A DNA stretch of 15,157 bases from Chitinophagaceae bacterium (GTDB lineage: Bacteria; Bacteroidota; Bacteroidia; Chitinophagales; Chitinophagaceae), in the NCBI GenBank assembly GCA_016786525.1, contig JAEUVW010000353.1, positions 1-15,157 on the forward strand, written 5' to 3'. The position numbers and the translations under genes are program-made. The first letter of the stretch is position 1; each line of letters opens with the position of its first letter. The notes under the pieces are model-generated. The model made no database searches. It was not told the DNA's origin and saw nothing but the letters and a program-made list of their open reading frames with translations. Shown here in pieces: positions 1-8,547 of the stretch.

Positions 1-2
1 TT

Positions 3-728
3 GACCATATCTGGTTTTGCGACGACATCTTCGGACTGAAACCCGGATGGGTAAAGGAATTTGCCGCCCTGGTACAGGAATCCGGCATGCGGATCCGCTT
101 CAAAATACAATCCAGGGCCGACCTGCTGCTCAAGGACGAGCAGGTAAAACCCCTTTCGGATGCCGGCTGCGACATGGTATGGATGGGCGCTGAAAGCGGC
201 TCGCAAAAGATACTGGATGCCATGGACAAAGGCACGACGATCGCGCAGATCCGGGAAGCCCGCCAACTGTTGGGGGAGCACCGGATCCAGACGTCTTTCT
301 TTCTCCAGTTCGGTTACCCCGGCGAAGACATGAGCGATATTGCCGCCACCATCAAAATGGTGGAAGAAACCATGCCGGAAGGGATCGGCATTTCCGTATC
401 CTACCCGCTGCCGGGTACCGTATTCTATGAGCGCGTCAAAGACCAGCTGAAAAATAAAGCCAACTGGACGGATAGCGACGACCTGGACCTGATGTTCCAA
501 AACAACTATTCAAAAGAGTTTTACAAGCACCTGCACCGCTACGTTCACTACACCTACCGGAAACGCAAAGGCATCATCGTCAGCCGCAAACTGCTCAATG
601 GGAAAGCCGGACCCAGCTTCCGCAATTTCAGGATGCTGGCCGTGGCCCTCTACGCCCATTTCAAAAAGCGGGAAATCAGGAACAAACTGATCCATATAGA
701 ACCTACAGCAGGTCCTTACCTGCATTAA
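3..728 (+). CDS. Radical SAM protein, B12-binding type, C-terminal part (left edge cut)
   Basis: The reading frame is open from base 3, so the gene begins outside the window; the ATG at 87 is internal. The visible 241 residues are the second half of a radical SAM TIM barrel plus a C-terminal tail. Visible marks are the strand/loop IWFCDDIFG at the very start, the GAESGSQKILDAMDKG stretch (GAESG is typical of the Elp3/MiaB/NifB-like core), FGYPGE, and YPLPGT near the barrel end. In this family these segments follow a cobalamin-binding domain and the CxxxCxxC cluster motif, both of which would lie upstream and cannot be seen here. Family members carry out difficult methylations or ring and carbon rearrangements. 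The methyltransferase gene follows after 21 bp on the same strand, so the two probably share a transcript with the ABC transporter and GT4 downstream. The substrate is unknown; modification of a sugar or lipid of the local glycan is an inference. Confidence 0.85.
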   Translation, partial: DHIWFCDDIFGLKPGWVKEFAALVQESGMRIRFKIQSRADLLLKDEQVKPLSDAGCDMVWMGAESGSQKILDAMDKGTTIAQIREARQLLGEHRIQTSFFLQFGYPGEDMSDIAATIKMVEETMPEGIGISVSYPLPGTVFYERVKDQLKNKANWTDSDDLDLMFQNNYSKEFYKHLHRYVHYTYRKRKGIIVSRKLLNGKAGPSFRNFRMLAVALYAHFKKREIRNKLIHIEPTAGPYLH

Positions 729-749
729 AAAACCGGCAAGCACAACAAG

Positions 750-1568
750 ATGAGCACAGCACAACGGCATCAGGAAGAAAGTGTCAGCCTGGCCTTTTCG
801 AACCAGTCTCCTGAATTTGACCGCATCGATGAGGAAAATAAGATCATCCTGTGGATCAGGAACCGGGTGCAGCAGGAGGTTTTATCCTACATTGCCCCCA
901 GGGCTCATTTACTGGAACTGAATTGCGGTACCGGTATCGATGCCCTGTTTTTTGCCGGGAACGGGATTACCGTCACGGCAACGGATAATGCCCCGGGCAT
1001 GCTGCAGCAACTGGATCAAAAAATTGAACAACACCGGCTGCAGGATCAAATCAAGACCATACGCTGCTCTTTTAATGAATTGCAGCAGTTGGGAACGGCT
1101 ACACAATACGATTATATCTTTTCCAACTTCGGCGGCCTGAACTGCACAGACCAACTGGGGAAGGTGCTAAAAGATATTCACCAATTATTAAAACCGGGTG
1201 GTCGCTTTACCCTGGTGATCATGCCCCGCATCTGCCCCTGGGAAATACTGATGGCCGCAAAAGGCCGCTTCAGGCTCGCTTTCCGCAGGCTGAAAAAAGG
1301 ACCGGCTACAGCGAAACTGGAAGGCGAGGAGTTTGACTGCTATTACTACAGCCCCGCTTTTGTCACCCGGACATTGGGCGATGCCTTTAAGCTGCTGAGC
1401 CTCAAAAGCCTGTCCCTGACCACTCCCCCGCCCTTTGTCGAACAGTTCATCGAACGTTTTCCCCGGGCCTTTACCCAGCTGGAGCAATGGGAAAACCGCT
1501 TGTGCAGCAAGGCTCCGTTCAACCGCTGGGGGGACCATTTTATGATCACCATGGAGAAAAAAGCATAA
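750..1568 (+). CDS. Class I SAM-dependent methyltransferase
   Basis: This 272-residue protein has a Rossmann methyltransferase fold. Motif I is LLELNCGTGIDALFFA (about residues 54-69), with Asn in place of the commoner Asp-Val before the CGTG turn. The acidic end of strand 2 is TATDNAPGML (Asp79), and LLKPGGRFTLVIMP (around residues 147-160) is the usual post-motif strand. The C-terminal third (about 170-272) is an extra lid-like region with many aromatics, which in such enzymes usually shapes the acceptor pocket. It has no membrane segment and should be cytoplasmic. It lies 21 bp after the radical SAM gene and about 8 bp before the likely GTG start of the ABC transporter, so it is co-transcribed with them. 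In glycan loci such enzymes usually O-methylate a sugar or modify a lipid carrier; the acceptor cannot be read from the sequence. Confidence 0.85.
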   Translation: MSTAQRHQEESVSLAFSNQSPEFDRIDEENKIILWIRNRVQQEVLSYIAPRAHLLELNCGTGIDALFFAGNGITVTATDNAPGMLQQLDQKIEQHRLQDQIKTIRCSFNELQQLGTATQYDYIFSNFGGLNCTDQLGKVLKDIHQLLKPGGRFTLVIMPRICPWEILMAAKGRFRLAFRRLKKGPATAKLEGEEFDCYYYSPAFVTRTLGDAFKLLSLKSLSLTTPPPFVEQFIERFPRAFTQLEQWENRLCSKAPFNRWGDHFMITMEKKA

Positions 1569-1576
1569 ACAACCCA

Positions 1577-3229
1577 GTGAACCAAACGATCCGAGATACC
1601 ATCGCCTTGTTGCAACCGGGAGAACGCAGGCAGCTGCTGGGCCAGTCCCTGGCAGTTTTGTTCATTACCTTTCTGGATATTGCAGCACTGGCTGCATTGC
1701 TGGCCCTGATCAATTTCTATACCGGTCAACAGGCGGCGTCCCCTTTATTGTTGAGCAAATTGCTCCCCCCGCACAATGCTTTGCTGCCTTTTGCAGCACT
1801 GCTGTTGTTGTTTCTCGGTAAAAACCTGCTGGGTTTCTTCATTTTCCGCTCCCAGTCGCGTTTCAACTATACGATTGCCCTGCGTATCGCCCGCAACCAG
1901 CTGCTGCACTTCCTGAATGGCCCTTTCACCGATTCCATTACAGTACATCACGCCCGGCAAAGCCACAGGATCCATCATCAGCCCATTGAATTTGCGCACC
2001 ATGTGCTGTTTGGCCTGCAGCAGATCTTTACGGAGATCGTACTGATCTTGTGCATCCTGATCGTTTTGTGCCTGTATAACCCGCTGCTTTTCCTGCTCCT
2101 TTTAGCTGTTTTTTTACCACCCGTCCTGATCGCTGTCTTTTATGCAAACAGGAAGACCCGGCACATCAAGGCCAACCTGAAAGACGATGCCCATAAAACC
2201 ATGCAGTACCTCGATGAAGCCCTGGACAGTTTCGTGGAAACAAGCATCTACAACAAACAGGACTTTTTTGTCCGCCGTTTTTTTTCGTTCCAGCAAAAGA
2301 TGAACCGCCACCTGAGCAACTTACAGCTTGTACAATGGGTACCCTCCAAACTGGTGGAGCTCTTCTCCATTGTCGGCCTGCTGCTGATCATCGGACTGAG
2401 CCAGGCCTTTGAGCTGGATGCCAGCCTGATCAATATCGGCATCTTTACGGCGGCAGCCTATAAGATCATACCGGGTATTGTCAAGATCGCCAACCTGGGC
2501 ACACTGGTCAAAACATACCGCCATACAATATATGACCTGGCCGCACCTGTGAGCGGGCAGGCAGAGGAAAGCGAACAGCCCGCCCCGCTGACAAGCATCG
2601 CAATCCGGGAACTATCCTTCAGCTACCGGCAAAAACCGGTGCTGCACAACTATTCTGCAACGATAGCTCCCGGGGATTTTGTCTGGATTACCGGCAGCTC
2701 CGGTAAAGGCAAAACAACCCTGATCAACCTGCTGCTGGGCTTCCTGGAAGAAAGCGAGGGGACTATTCTCTTCAACAACGAAGCACAAACAGCGGCGATG
2801 CGGCGACGGCACCACCTGCATTTCAGCTATGTACGGCAACAGCATTTCCTGCTCAACGACACCCTGGCCCACAACATCGCTCTGGAAAACAATGACATCG
2901 ATGAGCCAGCACTACTGCAGGCCATAGAGCTGTCGGGCCTGTCGCCGGTCATTGCCGGCAAACCGGAGGGCATACATACCCTGATCAGCGAAAACGGCAA
3001 AAACTTCAGTGGTGGACAAAGGCAGCGCATCGCTCTGGCCCGGGCCTTATACAAAGACGCCCCTGTCATCATCCTGGACGAACCTTTCAATGAACTGGAT
3101 GAAGCAGCCGAACGCGAATTACTCACTTTGTTCCGCAAAATTGCCGCCGGCGGGAAAATGGTCCTGCTGTTGTCGCACAGCAGTTTCAGCATGGAATATT
3201 GCAACAAAAAGATAGACCTCGATGCCTGA
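1577..3229 (+). CDS. ABC transporter, fused transmembrane and ATPase domains (flippase-like)
   Basis: This half-transporter joins a six-helix membrane domain (about residues 20-315) to a nucleotide-binding domain (about 340-550) and works as a dimer. The ATPase motifs are complete: Walker A GSSGKGKTT (373-381), Q-loop Gln in YVRQQ (about 421), signature FSGGQ (477-481), Walker B VIILDE (497-502) and the switch His in LLSHSS (534). Size (about 550 aa) and layout resemble MsbA and PglK, which flip lipid A core or lipid-linked oligosaccharide across the inner membrane. Flanking glycosyltransferases support that role here, but the cargo is an inference. Start choice: the frame is open from an ATG at 1487, which would overlap the methyltransferase gene by 82 nt and add a non-hydrophobic leader. 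The GTG at 1577 gives a normal N-terminus, 8 bp after the preceding stop. The end overlaps the following GT4 gene by 8 nt (ATGCCTGA). Confidence 0.88.
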   Translation: MNQTIRDTIALLQPGERRQLLGQSLAVLFITFLDIAALAALLALINFYTGQQAASPLLLSKLLPPHNALLPFAALLLLFLGKNLLGFFIFRSQSRFNYTIALRIARNQLLHFLNGPFTDSITVHHARQSHRIHHQPIEFAHHVLFGLQQIFTEIVLILCILIVLCLYNPLLFLLLLAVFLPPVLIAVFYANRKTRHIKANLKDDAHKTMQYLDEALDSFVETSIYNKQDFFVRRFFSFQQKMNRHLSNLQLVQWVPSKLVELFSIVGLLLIIGLSQAFELDASLINIGIFTAAAYKIIPGIVKIANLGTLVKTYRHTIYDLAAPVSGQAEESEQPAPLTSIAIRELSFSYRQKPVLHNYSATIAPGDFVWITGSSGKGKTTLINLLLGFLEESEGTILFNNEAQTAAMRRRHHLHFSYVRQQHFLLNDTLAHNIALENNDIDEPALLQAIELSGLSPVIAGKPEGIHTLISENGKNFSGGQRQRIALARALYKDAPVIILDEPFNELDEAAERELLTLFRKIAAGGKMVLLLSHSSFSMEYCNKKIDLDA

Positions 3230-4334
3230 AGCAAAAAAGACACTGATCATACTCACTCCTGCATTTGCGGAGCATGAGGCAGACGAGTGGCTGCCCTCGC
3301 AGGAACATTTTGTCCGTGCGGTAAAGCGGAATTTCCCCGGCCTGCAGCTGATCATCCATAGCTTTCTCTATCCTTTGGACAATCCACCGGAGTACCAGTG
3401 GTTCGGCAATACCGTACTGGCTTACCGGGGGGCGAAAAAGAGCAAATGGCTGCGCCCCTTCCTTTGGCAAAAGATCTGGAAGAAGCTGGAAGCCCAGGTC
3501 AAAGAACAGGAGGTAATTGGTATTTTCAGCTTTTTTTGCTCGGGCTGCGCTTTGCTGGGTCATTACTTTGCAGCCCGGCACAACATCACACACCGCATCT
3601 GGGTGCTGGGGCAGGATGCCAGAAAAGAAAACAGGCATGTCCGCTTTATCAGGCCGCAGGCCGCAGAGCTGGTGGTCATTTCAGACTTCCTGCAACAACA
3701 GTTTGCAACAGCGCATGGCATCAGGCCGGCGTACAATATCCCAATTGGCATCAATCCCGGCCTATACTCAACAGAGCCCTGCGAAAGGGATATCGACATA
3801 TTAGGCGTAGGCTCCCTGATCCCGCTGAAGCGGTACGACCTGCTGCTGGAGATCATCAAGACCGCAAAAGAACAGTTCCCCGGCCTGCGCGCACGGCATG
3901 CCGGCGACGGACCGCTCAAAGAAGAATTGCAGGAACTGGCCCGGGAATATGGATTGGAAAACAATTTCAGCTTTGAAGGCAAAAAGCCGAACCGCGACAT
4001 CCTGCGCCTGATGCAGCGCAGCAAAGTCTTCCTGCATCCTTCATCTTACGAAGGTTTTGTGGCTGTGGGCCTGGAAGCCCTGTATGCCGGAGCCCATGTA
4101 GTGAGTTTCTGCAAACCGATGAATAAAGATCTCCCCCATTGGCATGTGGTGCGCACCAAAGAAGAAATGATCGCCAAAACGCTGGAACTATTGCAGGATC
4201 AGGCATTGGACCACAGCCCCGTCCTGCCTTACGACATAAACGACATGGCCCGGCAGATCATCGGTTTATTCAGTCAGGAAACACTGACGGCAGCCTCGAT
4301 ATCGGAAGCAATCCCTGCCGCCGACAAGCGCTGA
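3222..4334 (+). CDS. GT4 family glycosyltransferase (GT-B fold)
   Basis: This is a 370-residue retaining glycosyltransferase of the GT-B fold, likely peripheral to the inner membrane. The C-terminal donor domain is clear: GVGSLIPLKRYDLLLEII (about 195-212) opens it, HAGDGP (226-231) follows, and HPSSYEGFVAVGLEAL carries the EX7E pair Glu277/Glu285 that binds the nucleotide-sugar. The N-terminal acceptor domain (1-185) is more divergent, as usual. The ATG overlaps the ABC transporter stop by 8 nt, which implies translational coupling and the same operon. The last roughly 20 codons lie antisense to the last codons of the convergent GT4 gene (61-bp overlap, 4274-4334); the C-terminal tail there (SQETLTAASISEAIPAADKR) has no recognisable conserved motif. 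Donor and acceptor sugars cannot be assigned. Confidence 0.9.
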   Translation: MPEAKKTLIILTPAFAEHEADEWLPSQEHFVRAVKRNFPGLQLIIHSFLYPLDNPPEYQWFGNTVLAYRGAKKSKWLRPFLWQKIWKKLEAQVKEQEVIGIFSFFCSGCALLGHYFAARHNITHRIWVLGQDARKENRHVRFIRPQAAELVVISDFLQQQFATAHGIRPAYNIPIGINPGLYSTEPCERDIDILGVGSLIPLKRYDLLLEIIKTAKEQFPGLRARHAGDGPLKEELQELAREYGLENNFSFEGKKPNRDILRLMQRSKVFLHPSSYEGFVAVGLEALYAGAHVVSFCKPMNKDLPHWHVVRTKEEMIAKTLELLQDQALDHSPVLPYDINDMARQIIGLFSQETLTAASISEAIPAADKR

Positions 4335-5368
4335 GCGTAACGCAGCAGGGTCTTTTCCCGTTCTGCATGCAGGTCTGCACCCGCGCTTTCTTTCAGTGCC
4401 GCGAGCAGGGCCATTTCATCGCCAGGCTCATATAAAAAACCACAACTACCCCCGCTCATAAAACGAAATGACGGGATGGCACTCAGTACAGGAATACAGC
4501 CGCAGGACATGGCTTCGCATACCGCCACACCACTGCCCTCATAAGCGGAACTTGAAATAATAAAATCCACGCTGTTGAACCAATGCTGCAGTTCCGCATG
4601 CGGCACTTTTCCGACAAGATGGATGTGTGCAGCCAGCTGAGGATACTGCTCCAGGTATTCTTTTATCTCCGGTAGCAACTGCTCCGTTTGAAAAATCATG
4701 TATACTGCTGCAGTATTGCCTTCGCTTAAAAAGGCCATAAAAGCACGCAGGGCCAGCAAAGGATTTTTGTTTTCATTCAGGTGCCCCACCCAGATGTATG
4801 TTTTTTCGCCCGACACCTGTGTAATGCGTCTGGCAACAGCCCTGTCTCCGGGGCCAAATACCGAAGTCACTTCCATTACCTCCCTTACCTTGCCCGCTGC
4901 AACAAGCCCCTGTTCTATCCAGGGCTGCGCCAGGCCATCCCCGGAGAAAAAATACAGGTCAGTACGACGATCTGCCCATCGCTGCAATTGCCTTTTCAGG
5001 AACCGGCGCGGAGGCTTTTCGGCATGATGCTGTACCACGATGCGAACCGATGCTCCCAGCGCAGACCGCAGCAGGATCAGCTGCACAGGAGACAGCAGGC
5101 TATGCACCACTGCCACATCGGCTTGCAGGCGACACAGCTGGTGGTGCAGGCGAAAAGGCAACAGCAGGGCCAGGCCCCTCATTTTTTCAAACAGGTAGCG
5201 AATCCCTTTGTATTCATAGGTACCGGAATGATCGATATGCTCTACGCATATCACTTCATGCTTCCGGGCCAGCTCTTCCCATATTGTATAATAGAAACCA
5301 AAACCCGAGATCCAGGCCATGTGATCCCGCTCGGGAAAATACCGGTAACTGATGTTGACGATCTTCAT
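4274..5368 (-). CDS. GT4 family glycosyltransferase (GT-B fold), last gene of minus operon
   Basis: This is a 364-residue GT-B glycosyltransferase. The N-terminus MKIVNISYRYFP is a typical first strand, with a short aromatic glycine-containing stretch following (about 16-30). The donor domain begins near YIWVGHLNENKNPLLALRAF (191-210) and has LVGKVPHAEL (251-260) and the EX7E pair Glu277/Glu285 in AYEGSGVAVCEAMSCG. The frame is open to an ATG at 5389, but the ATG at 5368 is preferred: it forms an ATGA overlap with the stop of the upstream GT2 gene (5365) and gives the canonical first strand. It is the fifth and last gene of the minus-strand operon. Its 3' end overlaps the oppositely oriented GT4 gene by 61 bp. 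It probably adds one hexose or deoxysugar to the local glycan; specificity is unknown. Confidence 0.9.
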   Translation of the reverse strand: MKIVNISYRYFPERDHMAWISGFGFYYTIWEELARKHEVICVEHIDHSGTYEYKGIRYLFEKMRGLALLLPFRLHHQLCRLQADVAVVHSLLSPVQLILLRSALGASVRIVVQHHAEKPPRRFLKRQLQRWADRRTDLYFFSGDGLAQPWIEQGLVAAGKVREVMEVTSVFGPGDRAVARRITQVSGEKTYIWVGHLNENKNPLLALRAFMAFLSEGNTAAVYMIFQTEQLLPEIKEYLEQYPQLAAHIHLVGKVPHAELQHWFNSVDFIISSSAYEGSGVAVCEAMSCGCIPVLSAIPSFRFMSGGSCGFLYEPGDEMALLAALKESAGADLHAEREKTLLRYAQRLSAAGIASDIEAAVSVS

Positions 5369-6261
5369 GACAGGTAGGTTTTGGCCCATTGTTTCAGCGT
5401 ACCGAAGCCGAGCCGCTGATACGACCAGGCTTTCAAAAACATGCGCCGGGCTTCGGAAAAACTCCTGCGCCGGGCATAGGCCGTACCGAAATTGCGGTAG
5501 ACCATAGCCAGCAGGGCTGCAGCTTTGCGCCCGGGTATCCGGCCCTGGTCCCGGAAGCGGGCAATCATATCCAGGTGCTCCTCGAAATCGTGCTGCCAGC
5601 CCGTAGCGGAAAAATTAGACCCGTGCACGCGCCGCTCAAACAGCAGCCCGCCCAGCTGAACCCCTTTGGATGCTGCTGCCAGCTGCGCCACAAAACTATA
5701 ATCGGTAAAGGGGCGGTTTTCACGAAACAGCAAGTCGCCCTGCAAGGCTTGTTTCCATACCATCACGGTTGGCAAGCGTATCCCTATTGTCCCCGCACAA
5801 ACTTCGGCAAAGAAATCGGCACAGAACAATCCTTCCCTTTGCGGGTAAAAATACGCTTCCACAGCCCCGGATCCGGACCGGAAATTAAAACCATTTGTAA
5901 AGGAAAACCCGGCTTCCGGGTGGGTCTGCAGTGCATCCAGCTGCATGGCCAGTTTCTGGGCCGGCCACAGATCGTCTGAATCCATAAAGGCCACCAGTGC
6001 TCCCTGTGCCATCCGGATGCCTTCATTTTTAAAGATACCGGTCAGGCCGGTTCTTGCTTTTCTGTAATAGCGGATACGCGGATCTTGCTGCTGCAGCCGG
6101 ACTACCAGCTCCTGTGTCGCGTCTTCAGACCCGTCGTCGAAGATCAGCAGCTCCCAGCGGCTATAGGTTTGGGCCTGTATGCTGCGTATCGTTTCTTCTA
6201 TGAAGTCTGCCCTGTTATAGGTCACCATTACGATGCTGATCAATAGCGTCTGCTGCTTCAT
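5365..6261 (-). CDS. GT2 family glycosyltransferase (GT-A fold)
   Basis: This 298-residue cytoplasmic enzyme has the GT2 signature from its first strand: ISIVMVTYNRADFIEETIRSI (about 8-28), LLIFDDGSEDAT with the uridine-binding Asp pair (42-43), the KNEGIRMAQG helix (78-87), and MDSDDLW holding the metal-binding DxD (Asp94/Asp96). A further conserved region follows around FTDYSFVAQLA, where the catalytic-base acidic residue usually sits. The C-terminal 60 residues are basic and helical (ARRRSFSEARRMFLKAW) and may lie on the membrane. Both ends are 4-nt ATGA overlaps, with the upstream methyltransferase and the downstream GT4, so translation is coupled. It transfers one sugar from a nucleotide donor by inversion; the sugar is unknown. 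Confidence 0.9.
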   Translation of the reverse strand: MKQQTLLISIVMVTYNRADFIEETIRSIQAQTYSRWELLIFDDGSEDATQELVVRLQQQDPRIRYYRKARTGLTGIFKNEGIRMAQGALVAFMDSDDLWPAQKLAMQLDALQTHPEAGFSFTNGFNFRSGSGAVEAYFYPQREGLFCADFFAEVCAGTIGIRLPTVMVWKQALQGDLLFRENRPFTDYSFVAQLAAASKGVQLGGLLFERRVHGSNFSATGWQHDFEEHLDMIARFRDQGRIPGRKAAALLAMVYRNFGTAYARRRSFSEARRMFLKAWSYQRLGFGTLKQWAKTYLS

Positions 6262-7037
6262 TTCCCCTCCGGCTTTGTGAGTTCAACAAGCGGGAAAGGA
6301 CTTTTGTCTTTTGAAAAGATACGGTCCAGCAAACCCCTCTTACTCCGGATCACCCTATGCCGGTAGGGGCTGAAGGCATCTAGGCTATGGTGAAAGTAAT
6401 GCTGCGCCAGCGCGTCCACACCCAGGGTTTTGTAATAGGCCCGCGACCTGTTTTTTGCCTCGCCCAGCGCCTCCTTTGGATAAAAAGGAGTGTCGGTGAT
6501 GAGGATACGCCCTCCCGGCGCCAGGTAATACAGGCAGGTATCCACTACCTGTTGTACATCCGGGAAATACTGAAAGGAACTGCAGAAGGTAATCAGGTCA
6601 AACTGCCCTTCCGCAAAAACGGAACGGTCGGTAATATCGGTATAGTACCACTGCAGCTGCGGGTGATCGCCAAAAGCCCGGCTGGCCTGCTTCAGCTCAA
6701 AGAGATTCACATCCGCCCCGGCAACCGGGCCGAAACGGCTCAGCAGCTTGGCCAGGAAACCATTGCCACAGCCGACATCCAGTATGCGGGCCCCGGCAGG
6801 CAGGCTGGTGCCGATATGCTCCATCAGCCTGTGGATGCTACTCCGGCGCAAGGCCCATTCCCGGGCATGGATATAATCTCCGGGCACATCCGGCAGTTTC
6901 CTGATCTCCTCTATGCTCAGCACACGCTGCTCCTTCCTTCTTGCTTCCAGGTAGGTATCTTCAAATGCTCCGAAGCGCTGCCGCGCCTGTTCCGACACCC
7001 AGACGCCCTCTTCAAAAATCAGCCTATTGTCTTCCAT
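6258..7037 (-). CDS. Class I SAM-dependent methyltransferase
   Basis: This 259-residue methyltransferase has a helical N-terminal cap (1-80, rich in Arg/Glu) before the Rossmann core. Motif I is ILDVGCGNGFLAKLL (85-99), strand 2 ends in GADVNLFEL (Asp109), and FDLITFCSSFQYF (146-158) and LAPGGRILITDTPF are motifs IV-V. The frame continues upstream to 7349, but that part is only a shadow of the GT-C gene. The ATG at 7037 gives MEDNRLIFEEG and a 14-nt overlap with the preceding stop. The stop forms an ATGA overlap with the GT2 start. Position between membrane and cytoplasmic glycosyltransferases suggests methylation of a sugar residue or chain end; the acceptor is not evident. Confidence 0.87.
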   Translation of the reverse strand: MEDNRLIFEEGVWVSEQARQRFGAFEDTYLEARRKEQRVLSIEEIRKLPDVPGDYIHAREWALRRSSIHRLMEHIGTSLPAGARILDVGCGNGFLAKLLSRFGPVAGADVNLFELKQASRAFGDHPQLQWYYTDITDRSVFAEGQFDLITFCSSFQYFPDVQQVVDTCLYYLAPGGRILITDTPFYPKEALGEAKNRSRAYYKTLGVDALAQHYFHHSLDAFSPYRHRVIRSKRGLLDRIFSKDKSPFPLVELTKPEGK

Positions 7038-8547
7038 GCGTGGGATTAATGATTTTGTACAGGTAAAGATTACTATAAGGTTCAATGGCGCCTTCCTCCT
7101 GTGCGACCAGCCCGGGAGCAAACTCCTTTTGCAGTTCAGTGTCCATTTCAGCCAGGGCGACGGGACTGTTCGCAGAAACCAGGAAGACGCAGGAATCAGT
7201 ATGCTGCGCAAAATAATCACGCAGCCCGCTGCTGTAGGGATGTGCAGGATCCAGGGGCTTGGATTTATTCCGGTCCCACAAAATAAAACTGATCTCCTGC
7301 CGGTAATCGACGCAATAAAAAGCATGCCCTCCAAAGGCAGCCACGGCATTTAAGGTCCAGGAGTCGGTCAGCAGTTTTGAGCCGGCTGGCACTGCCGCCT
7401 CCAGCTTCTTTGTCTTACAGGCCTGGGAGAAGGGGTGCCGGAAATCTTTGTATAAGGCGATAGCGGAACCGGGCCACTGCAGGCAGAGCAGCAGGTAAAG
7501 CAAGGGCTGAACAGCAGCGGGTTTTTTATCCTGCTCCTGCAGGGCCAGCCAGCAGGCCACGATATAAGCGATGAAAATAAACCCTACATAGCGGAAGCTA
7601 TTCAGCGGGAAGATCAGCGCTACCAGGAACGTGACGATCAGATTGGCACCAAACAGCAGCCTGCTCTTAGGAGCGTTGCGCAGCGAAAGGAAGGCGCAGC
7701 CCACCAGGGCGAGTGAAACCAGGCCGGTGAGCAGCGGAGCCAGCAGGCCCTCCTGCCCTCTTTCCAGCATAAAATGTGTATTCCAGAAATGATATTGAGA
7801 CCATGAGGGAACGGGTATAAAGGCTTTAAGCGGGGCTGCCAGTATATTCTTCAATTGCTGCACCGACCAATACTGCATAAAGAAACTGATGTTCATTTCG
7901 CTGTCTGAAGGCGGGAAAATAAAATACACAGACGGCAGGAAAACCAGCCCTCCGCCCAGTACATGCAGCCACAGGCTTTTCCGCTGCTGCCTGTCCCCCC
8001 ATTGCCGCAGCAGGTAATATACATGCAGGGCTCCCGCCAAGACCAGGGCAACCAAATGACAGGACGACAGCAGGAACAGCAGCAGGTAATACAGGCCGGT
8101 ACGACCCGGCCTGCGCAATACCAGGCAGAGGCAGAACGCCAGCAGCACTGCAATGGCATAGTTGCGGCTGAACACGGCATACTCAAACAGGAAGTAATAA
8201 CCAAAGGGCAGCAGCACTTTTACCCATAAGGAAAAAGGAGAGCGAAACAGGAACAGGTAGAGTGCCAGTGCGATGATCAGGCCCTGTACCGGCTGCATCC
8301 AGAGCGGGTTGGCCGTAAACCGGGACAGCGTCCAGAGTATGGTGTACCACAGGGGCGGGTGGCCTTCGAAACGGATATTCCGCAACAGCTCACCATAGCC
8401 CGCATTACCGCGGGCAATATTCCAGCTGTGCAGCTCGTCGCCCCACAGTTCGTGGTGTGCCAGGCCGATGCTCAGCAACACGCAGTACACTATAAAAATG
8501 CACCAGTTCCCTGTTTGCCGCCTGCTACCGTTTCCTGAAATGAACAC
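7024..8547 (-). CDS. GT-C type membrane glycosyltransferase (ArnT/PMT-like)
   Basis: This is a 507-residue polytopic membrane protein. After a first transmembrane helix (about 15-30) comes an extracytoplasmic loop with the acidic pair of WGDELHSW (Asp37/Glu38) and the EGHPPLWY segment (61-68), both hallmarks of GT-C enzymes that use polyprenyl-phosphate sugars. Some eight to eleven more hydrophobic helices run to about residue 365, and a soluble domain of about 130 residues closes the protein (from roughly AGSKLLTDSW), presumably periplasmic. The likely start is a GTG at 8547; it overlaps the upstream methyltransferase gene by 23 nt. No better start lies downstream, because the first helix would be lost. 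Inferred role: adding a sugar on the periplasmic face after flipping. The family-level call is firm; the exact subfamily (GT39, GT83 or GT87) is not. Confidence 0.82.
   Translation of the reverse strand: MFISGNGSRRQTGNWCIFIVYCVLLSIGLAHHELWGDELHSWNIARGNAGYGELLRNIRFEGHPPLWYTILWTLSRFTANPLWMQPVQGLIIALALYLFLFRSPFSLWVKVLLPFGYYFLFEYAVFSRNYAIAVLLAFCLCLVLRRPGRTGLYYLLLFLLSSCHLVALVLAGALHVYYLLRQWGDRQQRKSLWLHVLGGGLVFLPSVYFIFPPSDSEMNISFFMQYWSVQQLKNILAAPLKAFIPVPSWSQYHFWNTHFMLERGQEGLLAPLLTGLVSLALVGCAFLSLRNAPKSRLLFGANLIVTFLVALIFPLNSFRYVGFIFIAYIVACWLALQEQDKKPAAVQPLLYLLLCLQWPGSAIALYKDFRHPFSQACKTKKLEAAVPAGSKLLTDSWTLNAVAAFGGHAFYCVDYRQEISFILWDRNKSKPLDPAHPYSSGLRDYFAQHTDSCVFLVSANSPVALAEMDTELQKEFAPGLVAQEEGAIEPYSNLYLYKIINPTHGRQ

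Noticed and set aside
5389..5979. A 196-codon plus-strand frame opposite the GT2 gene
   Set aside because: The minus strand carries all GT2 motifs; this frame has none and no promoter or neighbour to support it.
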